The notes under the pieces were generated by a model, which had not been told where the DNA came from, searched no databases, and saw only the letters and a list, made by a program, of their open reading frames with translations. A stretch of DNA of 64,000 bases from Candidatus Gastranaerophilales bacterium (GTDB lineage Bacteria > Cyanobacteriota > Vampirovibrionia > Gastranaerophilales > Gastranaerophilaceae), in assembly GCA_017402995.1 (NCBI GenBank), contig JAFQOV010000003.1, positions 1 through 64,000 on the forward strand, in the 5' to 3' direction. Positions within the stretch are counted from its first letter, which is position 1. Each line of letters opens with the position of its first letter. Position numbers and translations under genes: made by a program. Of this stretch, positions 26,691 to 35,956 are shown in pieces.

Positions 26691-28151
26691 ATGGAATTAC
26701 TTAAAAAGACAGCAATAGAGCAACATAAAGCCCTTGTTAATAAAGAAATCAGTGCGCAAGAGCTTGTTCAAGCTTCTATTGATAGAATTGAAAAACTTGA
26801 TAAAACATTGGGTTCTTTTAACTCTTTAACAGTTGAGAGCGCTCTTAAAACAGCTAAAGAAGTAGATGAAAAGATTGCTAAAAATGAAGAAATTCCACTT
26901 TTAGCAGGTATTCCATTGGCTCTTAAGGATAATATGTGTGCGGTTGGTACAAAAACAACATGCTCATCTAAAATTTTAGAAAATTTTGTTTCACCATATG
27001 ACGCAACAATTGTTGAAAAACTAAAACAAAATTTTGTTCCAATCATGGGTAAAGCAAATCTTGATGAATTCGCAATGGGTTCAAGTAATGAAAACTCTGC
27101 TTTTAATATTGTCAGAAATCCATATAATCTAAACAAAGTTCCTGGTGGTTCTTCTGGCGGTTCTGCAGCATGTGTTTCATCATCTGAAGTTACTCTTTCA
27201 TTAGGTTCTGATACTGGCGGGTCAATTCGTTTACCAGCGTCTTTCTGCGGTATCACCGGCTTTAAGCCAACTTATGGCAGAGTATCTCGCTATGGCTTAA
27301 TTGCTTTTGCATCATCTCTTGACCAAATTGGTCCTTTCGGAAGAAGCGTTGAAGACGTCACAGCTTTATATGAAGCTATTGCGGGTTACGACCCGAAAGA
27401 TTCAACTTCATTAAACGAAGAAGTTGGAAACATTTCTGCTAATTTAAAAACTGGCGCAAAAGGTCTTAAAGTTGGTGTAATTAAAGAATTATTGGCTGAT
27501 GGTGTAAATGAAGATGTTAAACTTGCAATTGAAAATGCAGTCAAAACATACGAAGCTCTTGGAGCCGAAATTAAAGAAATTTCTTTACCTTTATTAGAAC
27601 ACTCAATCGGCGTATATTACATTGTTGCAACAGCAGAGGCAAGCTCTAACCTTGCAAGATTTGATGGTGTTAAATATGGCTTTAGAGCGCAAGATTGCGA
27701 AAATCTTTTAGATATGTATTGCAAAACTCGCGCACAAGGTTTTGGACCTGAAGTTAAAAGAAGAATAATGCTTGGAACATACGCGCTTTCAAGCGGTTAT
27801 TATGACGCATATTACAAAAAAGCTCAACAAATCAGAAGATTAATCGCGCAAGATTTTGCACGTGCATTTAAAGAGGTAGATATTTTGGTTTCTCCAACAT
27901 GTCCTACAACAGCATTTGACTTAAATTCAAAAGCAAATAACCCTCTTGAAATGTATTTGACAGATATTGCGACAATTTCATCTAACCTTGTTGGTGCACC
28001 TGCTTTATCTATGCCTGTTGGTTTTGATAAAGATGAAATGCCAATTGGTTTGCAAATTATCGGCAGAAATAAAGACGAAATGACGCTTTTACAATCTGCA
28101 TATGCGCTTGAACAAGAACTTGGTATATACACAAAACGTCCAAATATTTAA
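26691..28151 (+). CDS. gatA: Aspartyl/glutamyl-tRNA amidotransferase subunit A
   Basis: GatA releases ammonia from glutamine for the GatCAB complex, which turns Glu-tRNA-Gln (and Asp-tRNA-Asn) into the correct aminoacyl-tRNA. The 486-aa protein has the amidase signature: LKDN with the catalytic Lys, GGSSGGSAACV with the cis-Ser, and GSDTGGSIRLPA with the nucleophilic Ser. The start at 26691 is chosen because GGAG lies 8 nt upstream; the longer frame to 26643 would overlap yraN. gatB and gatC are not in the window. Confidence 0.96.
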   Translation: MELLKKTAIEQHKALVNKEISAQELVQASIDRIEKLDKTLGSFNSLTVESALKTAKEVDEKIAKNEEIPLLAGIPLALKDNMCAVGTKTTCSSKILENFVSPYDATIVEKLKQNFVPIMGKANLDEFAMGSSNENSAFNIVRNPYNLNKVPGGSSGGSAACVSSSEVTLSLGSDTGGSIRLPASFCGITGFKPTYGRVSRYGLIAFASSLDQIGPFGRSVEDVTALYEAIAGYDPKDSTSLNEEVGNISANLKTGAKGLKVGVIKELLADGVNEDVKLAIENAVKTYEALGAEIKEISLPLLEHSIGVYYIVATAEASSNLARFDGVKYGFRAQDCENLLDMYCKTRAQGFGPEVKRRIMLGTYALSSGYYDAYYKKAQQIRRLIAQDFARAFKEVDILVSPTCPTTAFDLNSKANNPLEMYLTDIATISSNLVGAPALSMPVGFDKDEMPIGLQIIGRNKDEMTLLQSAYALEQELGIYTKRPNI

Positions 28152-28170
28152 AAATATTAATAAAAACTTA

Positions 28171-28215
28171 AAAAATTTCGTCAAATTAAGCAATTTTTTT
28201 GGCGAAATTTTTTTT
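28171..28215 (+). terminator. Terminator of gatA
   Basis: AAAAATTTCGTC (28171-28182) and GGCGAAATTTTT (28201-28212) form a 12-bp stem with one G-T pair around an 18-nt loop, followed by TTT. It lies 20 nt after the stop. Confidence 0.75.
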
Positions 28216-28239
28216 ATTAATATATCGAGGGAGAATTAT

Positions 28240-29172
28240 ATGGAAATTATAGAAAACTCTTATGATATATTAATTCGACAAAAAGCTAAAACTGCGCGAA
28301 AAATCATAAATTTTGCAGTCATTTCAATGATTGCTTTATCTGTTGCATATTTCGCTTTTTGGGTTGTTGCGCTTGCAGATAGTGTAATTTTAGATTACAT
28401 GGGTAAATATTTTACTCCTTTGGCGGAATTTTTAAACCCAAATAGTTCTTCGCCACAGATTTATCAACAAACTTCATTTCAAATTTTTGCAATGATTTTA
28501 CCACTCTTTGCGACATATTTTGCTATTGATAAAGTTGAGGAAAAATTAATCAAAACTTATTATCATCAAAAGGAAATTTCAAACAAAGAAATTAAACGTC
28601 AAAAACAAATGCGCGAGCAAATCTTGGCGCAAACAAACCAAGGTAGGTTTACAATTTGTTTATCAATGAATTATAAATCTGAAAAAAATATCTCACCAGA
28701 AACAAAAATTAAATTAAACAAGGCGATTTTTGTTAAAATTCAAGGCGTTTTATCTAAATTTGTTAATTGTGTCAATGTTTACGACAATAAAGCTGTGATT
28801 ATTATTTCAAACCAATATGAAAAATATGACTTTATTTATTCTGCATTATTAAAAACGTTAGCGACGATAAAAAGTTCAATCGAAGGAAGATTTGACTTGT
28901 CCTTAATTCCAAGTATTACAACAGATGTTTCAAAAACATTAGCGTTGTCTGAAACTGTTGAAAATCACTTTGAAATTCAAACATTTAATTTGCAAAATAG
29001 GGCAATTGTGACATCTGAGTTTGCAAAAAGATATTCAAACTTAAAATCTAAAAAATATATGAGTGTACCAATTGGTGAATTTATGAGCACGACAAACCAA
29101 CAAACTCATGAATTGAATTTGGTTTACAAAGACTTAAACAAAGTCTTGATTAGCTTAAACAATCCTATTTAG
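28240..29172 (+). CDS. Membrane protein with two N-terminal membrane segments, unknown function
   Basis: The 310-aa product begins MEIIENSYDILIRQ and has two hydrophobic segments, about 24-47 (NFAVISMIALSVAYFAFWVVAL) and 83-102 (FQIFAMILPLFATYFAI), separated by about 35 residues. A charged helical stretch follows, then a soluble C-terminal domain of about 190 residues that reads like an alternating alpha/beta fold. No family is recognised. The start at 28240 follows GAGGGAG; the longer frame to 28102 would run through the gatA terminator. It ends overlapping the converging TPR gene by 8 nt. Confidence 0.8.
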   Translation: MEIIENSYDILIRQKAKTARKIINFAVISMIALSVAYFAFWVVALADSVILDYMGKYFTPLAEFLNPNSSSPQIYQQTSFQIFAMILPLFATYFAIDKVEEKLIKTYYHQKEISNKEIKRQKQMREQILAQTNQGRFTICLSMNYKSEKNISPETKIKLNKAIFVKIQGVLSKFVNCVNVYDNKAVIIISNQYEKYDFIYSALLKTLATIKSSIEGRFDLSLIPSITTDVSKTLALSETVENHFEIQTFNLQNRAIVTSEFAKRYSNLKSKKYMSVPIGEFMSTTNQQTHELNLVYKDLNKVLISLNNPI

Positions 29173-30310
29173 CAAAGAATGCCATAATTTTGTCGATTAA
29201 ACCGACATAGTTTTCTTCTTTGATTTCAACAGCTTTGCCATATTCTTGTGCTTTTTCAAAGTTGCCTTCTTTGTAGTAAAACTCTGCTAAGACTTCTTTG
29301 GCGTGTTCATCTTTATCTAATTCATAGACTTTTTGCCAATATTCAATTGAAACAAAGCGTTCTTTATTTTGTTCATATAGATTTGCAAGTTCAATTAAGA
29401 CAGTTTTGTCTTCGTTTTTGATATTATATGCGTTTGAAAATTCGACAATTGCTTCGTCAATTTTGCCTTGAAGCTTTTTGCAAAAGCCCCAATTTAAATA
29501 TGCACTAAAGTCATCATTCATTTCTTCATAAATCAAAGCTCTCATTTGAAAAGAAACTGCGTCTGGAGATGCAAATTTCGTATAGTCATCTATGTTATTA
29601 AGAGCTTCTTTGAAGTTTTTATTATTGTAATTATATTGAGCAATTAGCAAATAATAGCTGATTTTTTCTTCTTTAGTTAAGCTATCAGGGTTATATTTTT
29701 GTAATTCTTTGTGTGCTTGTTCGTTTTGTTCATCTTGCAATAAGATTTTGATTTTTAAAAACTTGTCTTCAACAACATCTAGTGCTGATTTAAAATCGTT
29801 TGCTTTAAAATACAATTGAGCTAACATATTTTTAACGTTTGCATTATCATTAAATTGCTCAAGCGCTTTTTGTGCAATATTGATAGCACCTTCAAGGCTA
29901 TCTTCTTTCATGTATAAATCAACAAGTTCAAAATATGCGTCAATTTCATTTGGTGCAAATTCTAGTAATCTTAAAAATTCATCAATTGCTTTTAAATTTT
30001 TGCCGTCAACTTTGTATAACCTTGCTAATTTTCTTTTTGCTTCAACATTTTCAAAGTCGATTTCTAGCGCTTTTTTTGTGTCTTTAATTGCATATTCCAT
30101 TTTGTTTTGTGCAATATTTACATTTGCTCTTGAAAGGTAATAATTGAATTTGTCATCAAGCTCAAGATAAATATCCATCACACAAGAAAGCGCAACTTCA
30201 TCAATCGGATTTAATTTGATAATTTCTTGATAAATTTTTAGTGCTTCGTCTAGTTTTTTTTCTTCGTATTTTGCTGCTGCACTTTGGTGCAATGATTCTA
30301 TATTTGCCAT
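29165..30310 (-). CDS. TPR-repeat protein
   Basis: The 381-aa protein consists of about ten tetratricopeptide-like helical pairs (for instance 'EEKKLDEALKIYQEI' and 'AIKDTKKALEIDFEN'), a scaffold for protein contacts. There is no signal peptide. Its C terminus ends in a short hydrophobic helix (VGLIDKIMAFFAK) that may be amphipathic. AAGGAA lies 7 nt before the ATG. It stands alone between converging and following genes; partners are unknown. Confidence 0.88.
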   Translation of the reverse strand: MANIESLHQSAAAKYEEKKLDEALKIYQEIIKLNPIDEVALSCVMDIYLELDDKFNYYLSRANVNIAQNKMEYAIKDTKKALEIDFENVEAKRKLARLYKVDGKNLKAIDEFLRLLEFAPNEIDAYFELVDLYMKEDSLEGAINIAQKALEQFNDNANVKNMLAQLYFKANDFKSALDVVEDKFLKIKILLQDEQNEQAHKELQKYNPDSLTKEEKISYYLLIAQYNYNNKNFKEALNNIDDYTKFASPDAVSFQMRALIYEEMNDDFSAYLNWGFCKKLQGKIDEAIVEFSNAYNIKNEDKTVLIELANLYEQNKERFVSIEYWQKVYELDKDEHAKEVLAEFYYKEGNFEKAQEYGKAVEIKEENYVGLIDKIMAFFAK

Positions 30311-30348
30311 ATTTTTTCCTTGTTTTTTAATTTATGTTATCACAAAAA

Positions 30349-32283
30349 TTATTCTATATAAACTTTATAAACGCGCATTAGGGTTGTTTTAATTTTTTTG
30401 GTTTTTAATTTTTCATTGTTTCTTAAAGCGTAGTTAAATGTTTGCTCTGGAAAATATAATATTTTTTTAGATTTTTTGTCTTCAATATTATTTAATATTT
30501 TATCTACTAATTTGTCATCAGATAACATTCCGCAATCGAGGACAATAACCTTGTTTCTATCAATAAATGGGAAAAATTTAATGTATTCAAATTTATCTGG
30601 AATAATGTAATATGAATGATATTTGTCTTTGTTTGTTTCGCTATCTAAAAATGAATATTTTGCCATTAAATTGATATTGCTGAATAAATTAAAATTTTCA
30701 TATTTTGGCATATTTATTGAAAAAAGTAAAATTGTGCATATTATCAATGGTTTAAATTTTGTTTTGTAATCAACATTTAAAAAGATTGCCGTGTTTAAAA
30801 TTAAAAATGGTATAAAAATAATGAAATATCTTTCAAAAAGCACTGGTTTTACCGTTAAAGAGATTAATAAAGCACAGATAAAAACAAAAATGATTGAATA
30901 ACTTGTGTATGAAAATATAAATTTCTCTTTGTTTTTGAGTTTTTTAAATATCCAAATTGAAAAAGTAATTACTAGGCAAAAGAAAATTATGTTTCCAAAA
31001 TAAAAAGTTATATGATTGTTTAACATTTCAAGGCTTGGTTTTTCAATCCAAGTGTTGAAGCCTTTGTTTAGCGAAAAATTTAATACTGTTTTGAATAGGT
31101 ATGGCAAAAAAGTAATAGCACAAATTATATTTGCGAATAAAAATTTTAATTTGCTATTTTTAAATAGCACAATGCCTAATAAAAAATTTGCTAAAATAAA
31201 GAAAATACAATAGTAATGAACATTTGTCAAAAAAATTGAAATAATAGAATAAATAATCAAATTTTTATAATTAAACTTGTTTTTAAGCTGATAAAACCAA
31301 TACAATCCCCATAAAATCAGCGTCATTGAAAGAATATAACTTCTTATTTCGTTTGATTCTAAAATTAAAATGATATTTATTGCGCTTAAAAAAGCACTTA
31401 TTAGTCCAATTTTTTCGTTGAATATTTTTTTTGCAACAAAATATGCACTATAAATTTGCAAAAGTCCAATCAGACAAGGTAAAAGCCTGATTAAAAAAAT
31501 AGATTTGTTGAAAAAATAAAGCCAAATATTTGAAATTATAAAAAATAATGGTGGGTTTCCTGGGTCTAAAAATGTTCTTTCAAGATTAAAATTTTTGCCC
31601 ATATCTGATATGAAACAAAAAGTATATAGTTCATCATTCCACAAGGGAAGATAGTCAATATGAGACAATCTTAAAAGCAAGCCAATTGATAAAATCCAAT
31701 AAATTCCGTTTTTAATTTTGATATTGGCTTTGTTTTGTTTTAAAACTAGATAACTTAAAAACAAAATGTAGCTTATTAAATAAAAATACCAATTATAGAA
31801 AATCCCTTCAAAATAAACGGCAAATTTTTGCAATATTGTTTTATTGTTTGCTTTGTTGAAAGCGATTTCTTGCCCATATTTAAATTCATTTTGAAAATCT
31901 ATTTCATATGTTTCTATTTTTTGAAGGTCATTTTGTTTGACGTAAAAAATATTATCTAAGTTGTAAAAAATTGAAATTGAACTAAAACTTTTTTTGCCAT
32001 CTTTTTTGGGTGTGATGATTTCAATTGTTTTTGCAGGGTTTGAATAAAACATTGGGTTTTGTTGATTGAGCTCATAAGTATAAACTCCTTTTTCAAATTG
32101 CATTTTGTCGCAATTTTTATCAAAACATATATTAATTTCGCCAATATTTTCTGATTCAATATTAATCGTAGTTTTGCCAATGTCATTTTGAAAATAAAAA
32201 ATGCTAAAGTGGTGCTTAAAAATAAAGAACGAAAAAATAAAAAATATTATTGCTAAAAATAATATAAGTTTATTTTTAAACAT
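30349..32283 (-). CDS. Polytopic GT-C glycosyltransferase (ArnT/PMT-like)
   Basis: The 644-aa protein has an N-terminal membrane segment, a domain of about 130 residues that would face outward, and then about ten membrane helices. YLPLWNDELYTFCF (about 211-224) matches the first-loop acidic motif of GT-C enzymes that use lipid-phosphate sugars, and FLDPGNPPLFF shortly after matches the 'HPPL' region of the GT39/GT83 group. It probably transfers a sugar to a lipid or protein on the outer face of the cytoplasmic membrane; the acceptor is unknown. The extra soluble domain ahead of the GT-C core is not usual for ArnT. Its start overlaps the phosphoesterase gene by 8 nt. Confidence 0.82.
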   Translation of the reverse strand: MFKNKLILFLAIIFFIFSFFIFKHHFSIFYFQNDIGKTTINIESENIGEINICFDKNCDKMQFEKGVYTYELNQQNPMFYSNPAKTIEIITPKKDGKKSFSSISIFYNLDNIFYVKQNDLQKIETYEIDFQNEFKYGQEIAFNKANNKTILQKFAVYFEGIFYNWYFYLISYILFLSYLVLKQNKANIKIKNGIYWILSIGLLLRLSHIDYLPLWNDELYTFCFISDMGKNFNLERTFLDPGNPPLFFIISNIWLYFFNKSIFLIRLLPCLIGLLQIYSAYFVAKKIFNEKIGLISAFLSAINIILILESNEIRSYILSMTLILWGLYWFYQLKNKFNYKNLIIYSIISIFLTNVHYYCIFFILANFLLGIVLFKNSKLKFLFANIICAITFLPYLFKTVLNFSLNKGFNTWIEKPSLEMLNNHITFYFGNIIFFCLVITFSIWIFKKLKNKEKFIFSYTSYSIIFVFICALLISLTVKPVLFERYFIIFIPFLILNTAIFLNVDYKTKFKPLIICTILLFSINMPKYENFNLFSNINLMAKYSFLDSETNKDKYHSYYIIPDKFEYIKFFPFIDRNKVIVLDCGMLSDDKLVDKILNNIEDKKSKKILYFPEQTFNYALRNNEKLKTKKIKTTLMRVYKVYIE

Positions 32284-33007
32284 ACATTTTTCCTAAATCT
32301 TCGCAATGTTCAAAACCGCGCGCAATAATTTTTTTAGAAGCTTCAAGGTTGTCGTAGCTAATAATTCTGTGTTCAACAAAAAATTGCCCATTTTTATCTA
32401 TCGTTAATTGCAAATATACAGGCATTTTGTCGTTTGTCATTGAACGACCAACAGAACCAACGTTCACAACGGTTTTACCAGATGACAAGCTATATCCGCA
32501 AGGTTTGTGTGTGTGTCCGCACAAAATAAGCTCAGTAGGTGAATTTTTGACCATTTCTTCCACTGTTTCAACCATCAATTCTGGATAAATATTTTCGTTT
32601 TGCGCCCTTGGTGACCCGTGGACAAGGTGTATTTTTAAGCCATTAATTTCAATTAGCTTTTCTTCTGGTAAATTTTTTACAAAATCTATATATTTTTTAT
32701 CTGTAATTTTAACATCTTGTTCTAGTGAAAAACCCATGCAAGGAAAAGCTTCTTTTGTTTTTTTAACCATTTCATCATTGCAAAAAGCAATCATTTTGTC
32801 TGTGTTTCCTTGAATTATTTCAAAATTTTCGCCAAATTTATCTTTTAATTCAAATATTTTTTCGCAAACTTTGTTTGGGTCATAACCTGCTAAAATCAAA
32901 TCTCCCAAGCAAAAAATTTTGTCTGGATTAAATATGTTAATATCTTCAAGAACTTTTTCAAATGCTGCTGGGTTTGCATGTAAGTCTGATATTACGGCTA
33001 TTTTCAT
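32276..33007 (-). CDS. Calcineurin-like metallophosphoesterase (YfcE/MJ0936 type)
   Basis: All metal-site motifs are present in order: ISDLHAN (Asp, His), CLGDLILAG (Asp), IQGNTDK (Asn), LVHGSPR (His) and LCGHTHKP (two His), then VVNVGSVGRSM. The 243-aa length fits the small cytoplasmic phosphodiesterase subgroup. The natural substrate is unknown. The AAGGAGC ribosome binding site is good. Translation of the following GT-C gene is likely coupled by the 8-nt overlap. Confidence 0.92.
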   Translation of the reverse strand: MKIAVISDLHANPAAFEKVLEDINIFNPDKIFCLGDLILAGYDPNKVCEKIFELKDKFGENFEIIQGNTDKMIAFCNDEMVKKTKEAFPCMGFSLEQDVKITDKKYIDFVKNLPEEKLIEINGLKIHLVHGSPRAQNENIYPELMVETVEEMVKNSPTELILCGHTHKPCGYSLSSGKTVVNVGSVGRSMTNDKMPVYLQLTIDKNGQFFVEHRIISYDNLEASKKIIARGFEHCEDLGKMYV

Positions 33008-33085
33008 TGTCTGCTCCTTGATTTTAAAACATGTTTTTATGTTATGATTTTACCATAATTTATATTTTGAGGGTTTTTTGTAAAT

Positions 33086-34138
33086 ATGGAAAAAATTAGC
33101 TTTAAAATTGGAGATGTTGAAATTGGAGCTGGTGCGCCTGTTTCAATTCAATCTATGACAAATACTAAAACTGATGATGTTAAAAATACATTGCATCAAA
33201 TCTCAATGTTAGCTGATGAAGGCTGCGACATCATTAGAGTTGCTGTTTTAAATAAAGATTGCGCAAATGCTTTAGGTGAAATTGTTAAATATTCCCCAAT
33301 TCCTGTTGTTGCAGATATCCATTTTGATTATCGCCTAGCTTTGATTGCAATGGATAATGGAGTTAATGCTTTAAGAATTAACCCCGGAAATATTGGTTCA
33401 ATTGAACATACAAAAAAAGTTGTCGAAATGGCAAAAAGTACAAAAACTCCAATTAGAATTGGCGTTAACGCAGGATCTTTAGAAAAAGATTTATACGAAG
33501 ATAAAACCCTTCCCCTAGAGGATAAAATGGTGATTTCAGCCAATCGCCATATTAAAATATTGGAAGATTTAGATTTTGATATGATTAAGGTTTCCTTGAA
33601 ATCTTCAGACACCATGACAACCATAAAAGCTTATAAAAAAATGTATGAACAAACAAAATACCCTCTTCACCTTGGTTTAACAGAAGCTGGCACCTTAAGG
33701 GGCGGCGTTGTGAAATCTTCTGTGGCTATTGGTTCATTGTTATCTTTAGGAATTGGTGACACAATTAGGGTTTCATTGACCGAAGATCCAATTGAAGAAG
33801 TGAAGCTTGCAAAGCAAATTTTACAAACTCTTGGAATGAGAAAATATGGTGTCAATTTTGTTTCTTGTCCAACTTGCGGAAGAACACAAATCGATTTGAT
33901 TGGTTTAGCAAAAAAAGTCGAAGAAAGATTTTGCGACTTGAATTTGCCAATTACAATTGCAACAATGGGTTGTGCCGTTAATGGACCAAAAGAGGCAAGT
34001 GGCGCAGATTACGGCATTGCTGGCGGAATTGGCGAGGGTTATATTTTTAAAAAAGGTCAAATGATTAAAAAAGTTCCGCAAGAAAAATTATTAGATGAGC
34101 TTGAAAAAATTATATGCGACGATATCATAATCATATAA
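33086..34138 (+). CDS. ispG: (E)-4-hydroxy-3-methylbut-2-enyl-diphosphate synthase
   Basis: IspG (GcpE) is the penultimate enzyme of the MEP route to isoprenoids and uses a [4Fe-4S] cluster. The 350-aa protein shows VSIQSMTNT at the start, ADIHFDYRLA, LRINPGNIG, RIGVNAGSLE, and the cluster ligands in SCPTCGRTQ and TMGCAVNGPKEA near the C terminus. Length is normal for the bacterial form. GAGGG lies upstream, a little far from the ATG. It shows that the organism uses the MEP pathway. Confidence 0.97.
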   Translation: MEKISFKIGDVEIGAGAPVSIQSMTNTKTDDVKNTLHQISMLADEGCDIIRVAVLNKDCANALGEIVKYSPIPVVADIHFDYRLALIAMDNGVNALRINPGNIGSIEHTKKVVEMAKSTKTPIRIGVNAGSLEKDLYEDKTLPLEDKMVISANRHIKILEDLDFDMIKVSLKSSDTMTTIKAYKKMYEQTKYPLHLGLTEAGTLRGGVVKSSVAIGSLLSLGIGDTIRVSLTEDPIEEVKLAKQILQTLGMRKYGVNFVSCPTCGRTQIDLIGLAKKVEERFCDLNLPITIATMGCAVNGPKEASGADYGIAGGIGEGYIFKKGQMIKKVPQEKLLDELEKIICDDIIII

Positions 34139-34215
34139 TCATATGTTAAGTATTTGTAAAATTTAAGATATAGTATATAATATAAATATTACGGATTGTA
34201 TTAAAGGAAAATTTA

Positions 34216-34587
34216 ATGAAAAAGATAATTGCATTATTTGGTTTTGTTGCACTTTCAACAGCTGTAAGTTTTGCTTATATTTATGATGATTCAACTGCAA
34301 ATGTAGATGTTTTAAAAGTTCAAGGATATAGCAACGCTGCTCTAGAGCTTGTTGACAAAGCAAGAAATTTGCAACAAGGTCAAGGTGGCACATACGAGAA
34401 AAAATTTGTTCAAAAAGGTCGTACAAAAAAAGGCAATGTATATCACCAAGTTAAGACATATCTTGACCCAATGCAAGATGATGGCAAATTTGGCGAACAC
34501 AAAATCGAATTTTCAAACACTTGGCAAGGAGATGAAGTTTTCTATGCCTCTCCTTTAAAAGAAAAAGAAGTAGTTGAAAACCTATAA
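34216..34587 (+). CDS. Small secreted protein, unknown function
   Basis: The 123-aa product has a clear signal peptide (MKKIIALFGFVALSTAVSFA, cut before YIYDD). The mature 103 residues are hydrophilic with Lys, Gln and Gly and no Cys. No family is recognised. AAAGGA lies 8 nt before the ATG. It converges on the NuoN-like gene with a 6-nt overlap. Confidence 0.82.
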   Translation: MKKIIALFGFVALSTAVSFAYIYDDSTANVDVLKVQGYSNAALELVDKARNLQQGQGGTYEKKFVQKGRTKKGNVYHQVKTYLDPMQDDGKFGEHKIEFSNTWQGDEVFYASPLKEKEVVENL

Positions 34588-35955
34588 ACAAATTATCAAA
34601 ATTAAAATAATTACTAAAGAAGCAACATAATTAAGTGTTGTTTTTTTAGTAAATTTTTTCATTTGATTTAAAAGCAACTCTTTTTTAAAAGTATATAAAT
34701 TTTGAATTAGCTTAAGCAAATTTATTGTGATTAAAATCATGCAAATTGTGCAAATTGCAATTAAAATTAGAGCGTTTTTATCGTATAAATATAATTCTTT
34801 TAATGCTATAAGGGTTGTTTTTGTAATTCCGCTTGGGATAATTCCGCAAGAAAATAGAATTGTTAAACTCAAAATAAAAGCATAAAATGGATTATTTAAA
34901 TATGTTCCATTGATTTGCAAAAATGTGATTTTGTTTGATTTCAAGTTTTGTTTTGCAATGCTGATTAAAGAATAAAAAGACAGCATTATTAGCATATTTA
35001 AAGATAAAATTTTAAAGGTTAAATTGAAATCTATTTGGAAAATTGTCAAAACTACGCAAAATGAACAAATGAAATATGTGAAATTTGTTGCAAGAGTTAC
35101 AAGGTTCTTGGTTCTATATGCAAAGATTGCAAAAGATATCATTGAAAAGACTAAAAATACAACCATAGACATTAAATAAATCTCTGAGGAAAGAGTTAAA
35201 AATTTTGATATTTTACAAAATGCTATGACTCCGCAAAAAGGAAGGATTATTCCAAGAAGGATTGAGTATGGCAAATTTAGGCGGAAATTTTTGAATTTTT
35301 GATAGTTGAAAAGTGGAAAAATCCCTGTTTTGAATAATATTGCAAACGAAACAAAAACATCTAAAAGAATAATCATTAAAGTGTCATTTACAAACAATTT
35401 TGCTATATAAAATCCGTAAAACAGTAACGAAGCTATGATATTAATCAATATAAAATTTAAATCAAAGATTGATTTGTTTCTGTGTTTTAAAAATGAAGTA
35501 TGTTTATACAATAAAAAAGAGACCACATCTAGCATTATAAAAGGCAGTAAGATATTGACTGATAGCGAAAAAATATCTATCGCAAGTAAAATTAATAATA
35601 AAGAAGCATTTAAAACAGGAACCCTATATTTTGCTCTGCGAGTTAATTTGTAGGTAATTAAAACAAAGGCAAGAGCAAAAAGATTTGCAAAAAATTTAAT
35701 TCCTATATTTTCCCAATCCATAAATAAGTTATTGTTTGAGATGCAAAATCCATATTTGAATGAGCCATTTAAAAAGAATAACAAGATTATAGAATTTATT
35801 AAAAGCACTGTGCTTGTTAAAATATCAGATATTTTTTTGCAATTTGTTTTACTTGAAAAAAACATGAATAATAATAAATTTATAATTATTCCAATTGTTG
35901 TTAAAATTTCAGGTGAAAAATATGATATAAATTCTGCTTTTGTTAAATTTTCCAT
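34582..35955 (-). CDS. Divergent NuoN-like antiporter-type membrane protein
   Basis: This 457-aa protein has about 14 hydrophobic segments and aligns by eye with complex I subunit NuoN. LSVNILLPFIMLDVVSFLLY (131-150) matches the helix whose conserved Glu is here Asp143. LFKTGIFPLF (207-216) matches 'AFKLSAVPFHFW', keeping the pumping Lys as Lys209 but losing the His-x-Trp and the following 'PDVYEGAP' loop. Length is near that of NuoN (about 485). It lies 1 nt after the NuoM-like gene. No quinone- or flavin-module genes are near. It may be a relic or a repurposed ion channel; the family call is by pattern and should be tested by structure or profile search. Confidence 0.65.
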   Translation of the reverse strand: MENLTKAEFISYFSPEILTTIGIIINLLLFMFFSSKTNCKKISDILTSTVLLINSIILLFFLNGSFKYGFCISNNNLFMDWENIGIKFFANLFALAFVLITYKLTRRAKYRVPVLNASLLLILLAIDIFSLSVNILLPFIMLDVVSFLLYKHTSFLKHRNKSIFDLNFILINIIASLLFYGFYIAKLFVNDTLMIILLDVFVSFAILFKTGIFPLFNYQKFKNFRLNLPYSILLGIILPFCGVIAFCKISKFLTLSSEIYLMSMVVFLVFSMISFAIFAYRTKNLVTLATNFTYFICSFCVVLTIFQIDFNLTFKILSLNMLIMLSFYSLISIAKQNLKSNKITFLQINGTYLNNPFYAFILSLTILFSCGIIPSGITKTTLIALKELYLYDKNALILIAICTICMILITINLLKLIQNLYTFKKELLLNQMKKFTKKTTLNYVASLVIILILIICL

Positions 35956-35956
35956 C

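Noticed and set aside
26768-27256. 162-codon open frame on the minus strand
   Set aside because: It is antisense to the amidase signature region of gatA; no ribosome binding site or protein pattern.
28102-28239. Longer N terminus for the two-helix membrane protein
   Set aside because: It would overlap gatA and run through its terminator; ATG 28240 has GAGGGAG upstream.
34163-34426. 87-codon minus-strand frame opposite the small secreted protein
   Set aside because: The plus-strand frame has a signal peptide and ribosome binding site; the minus frame is its shadow.
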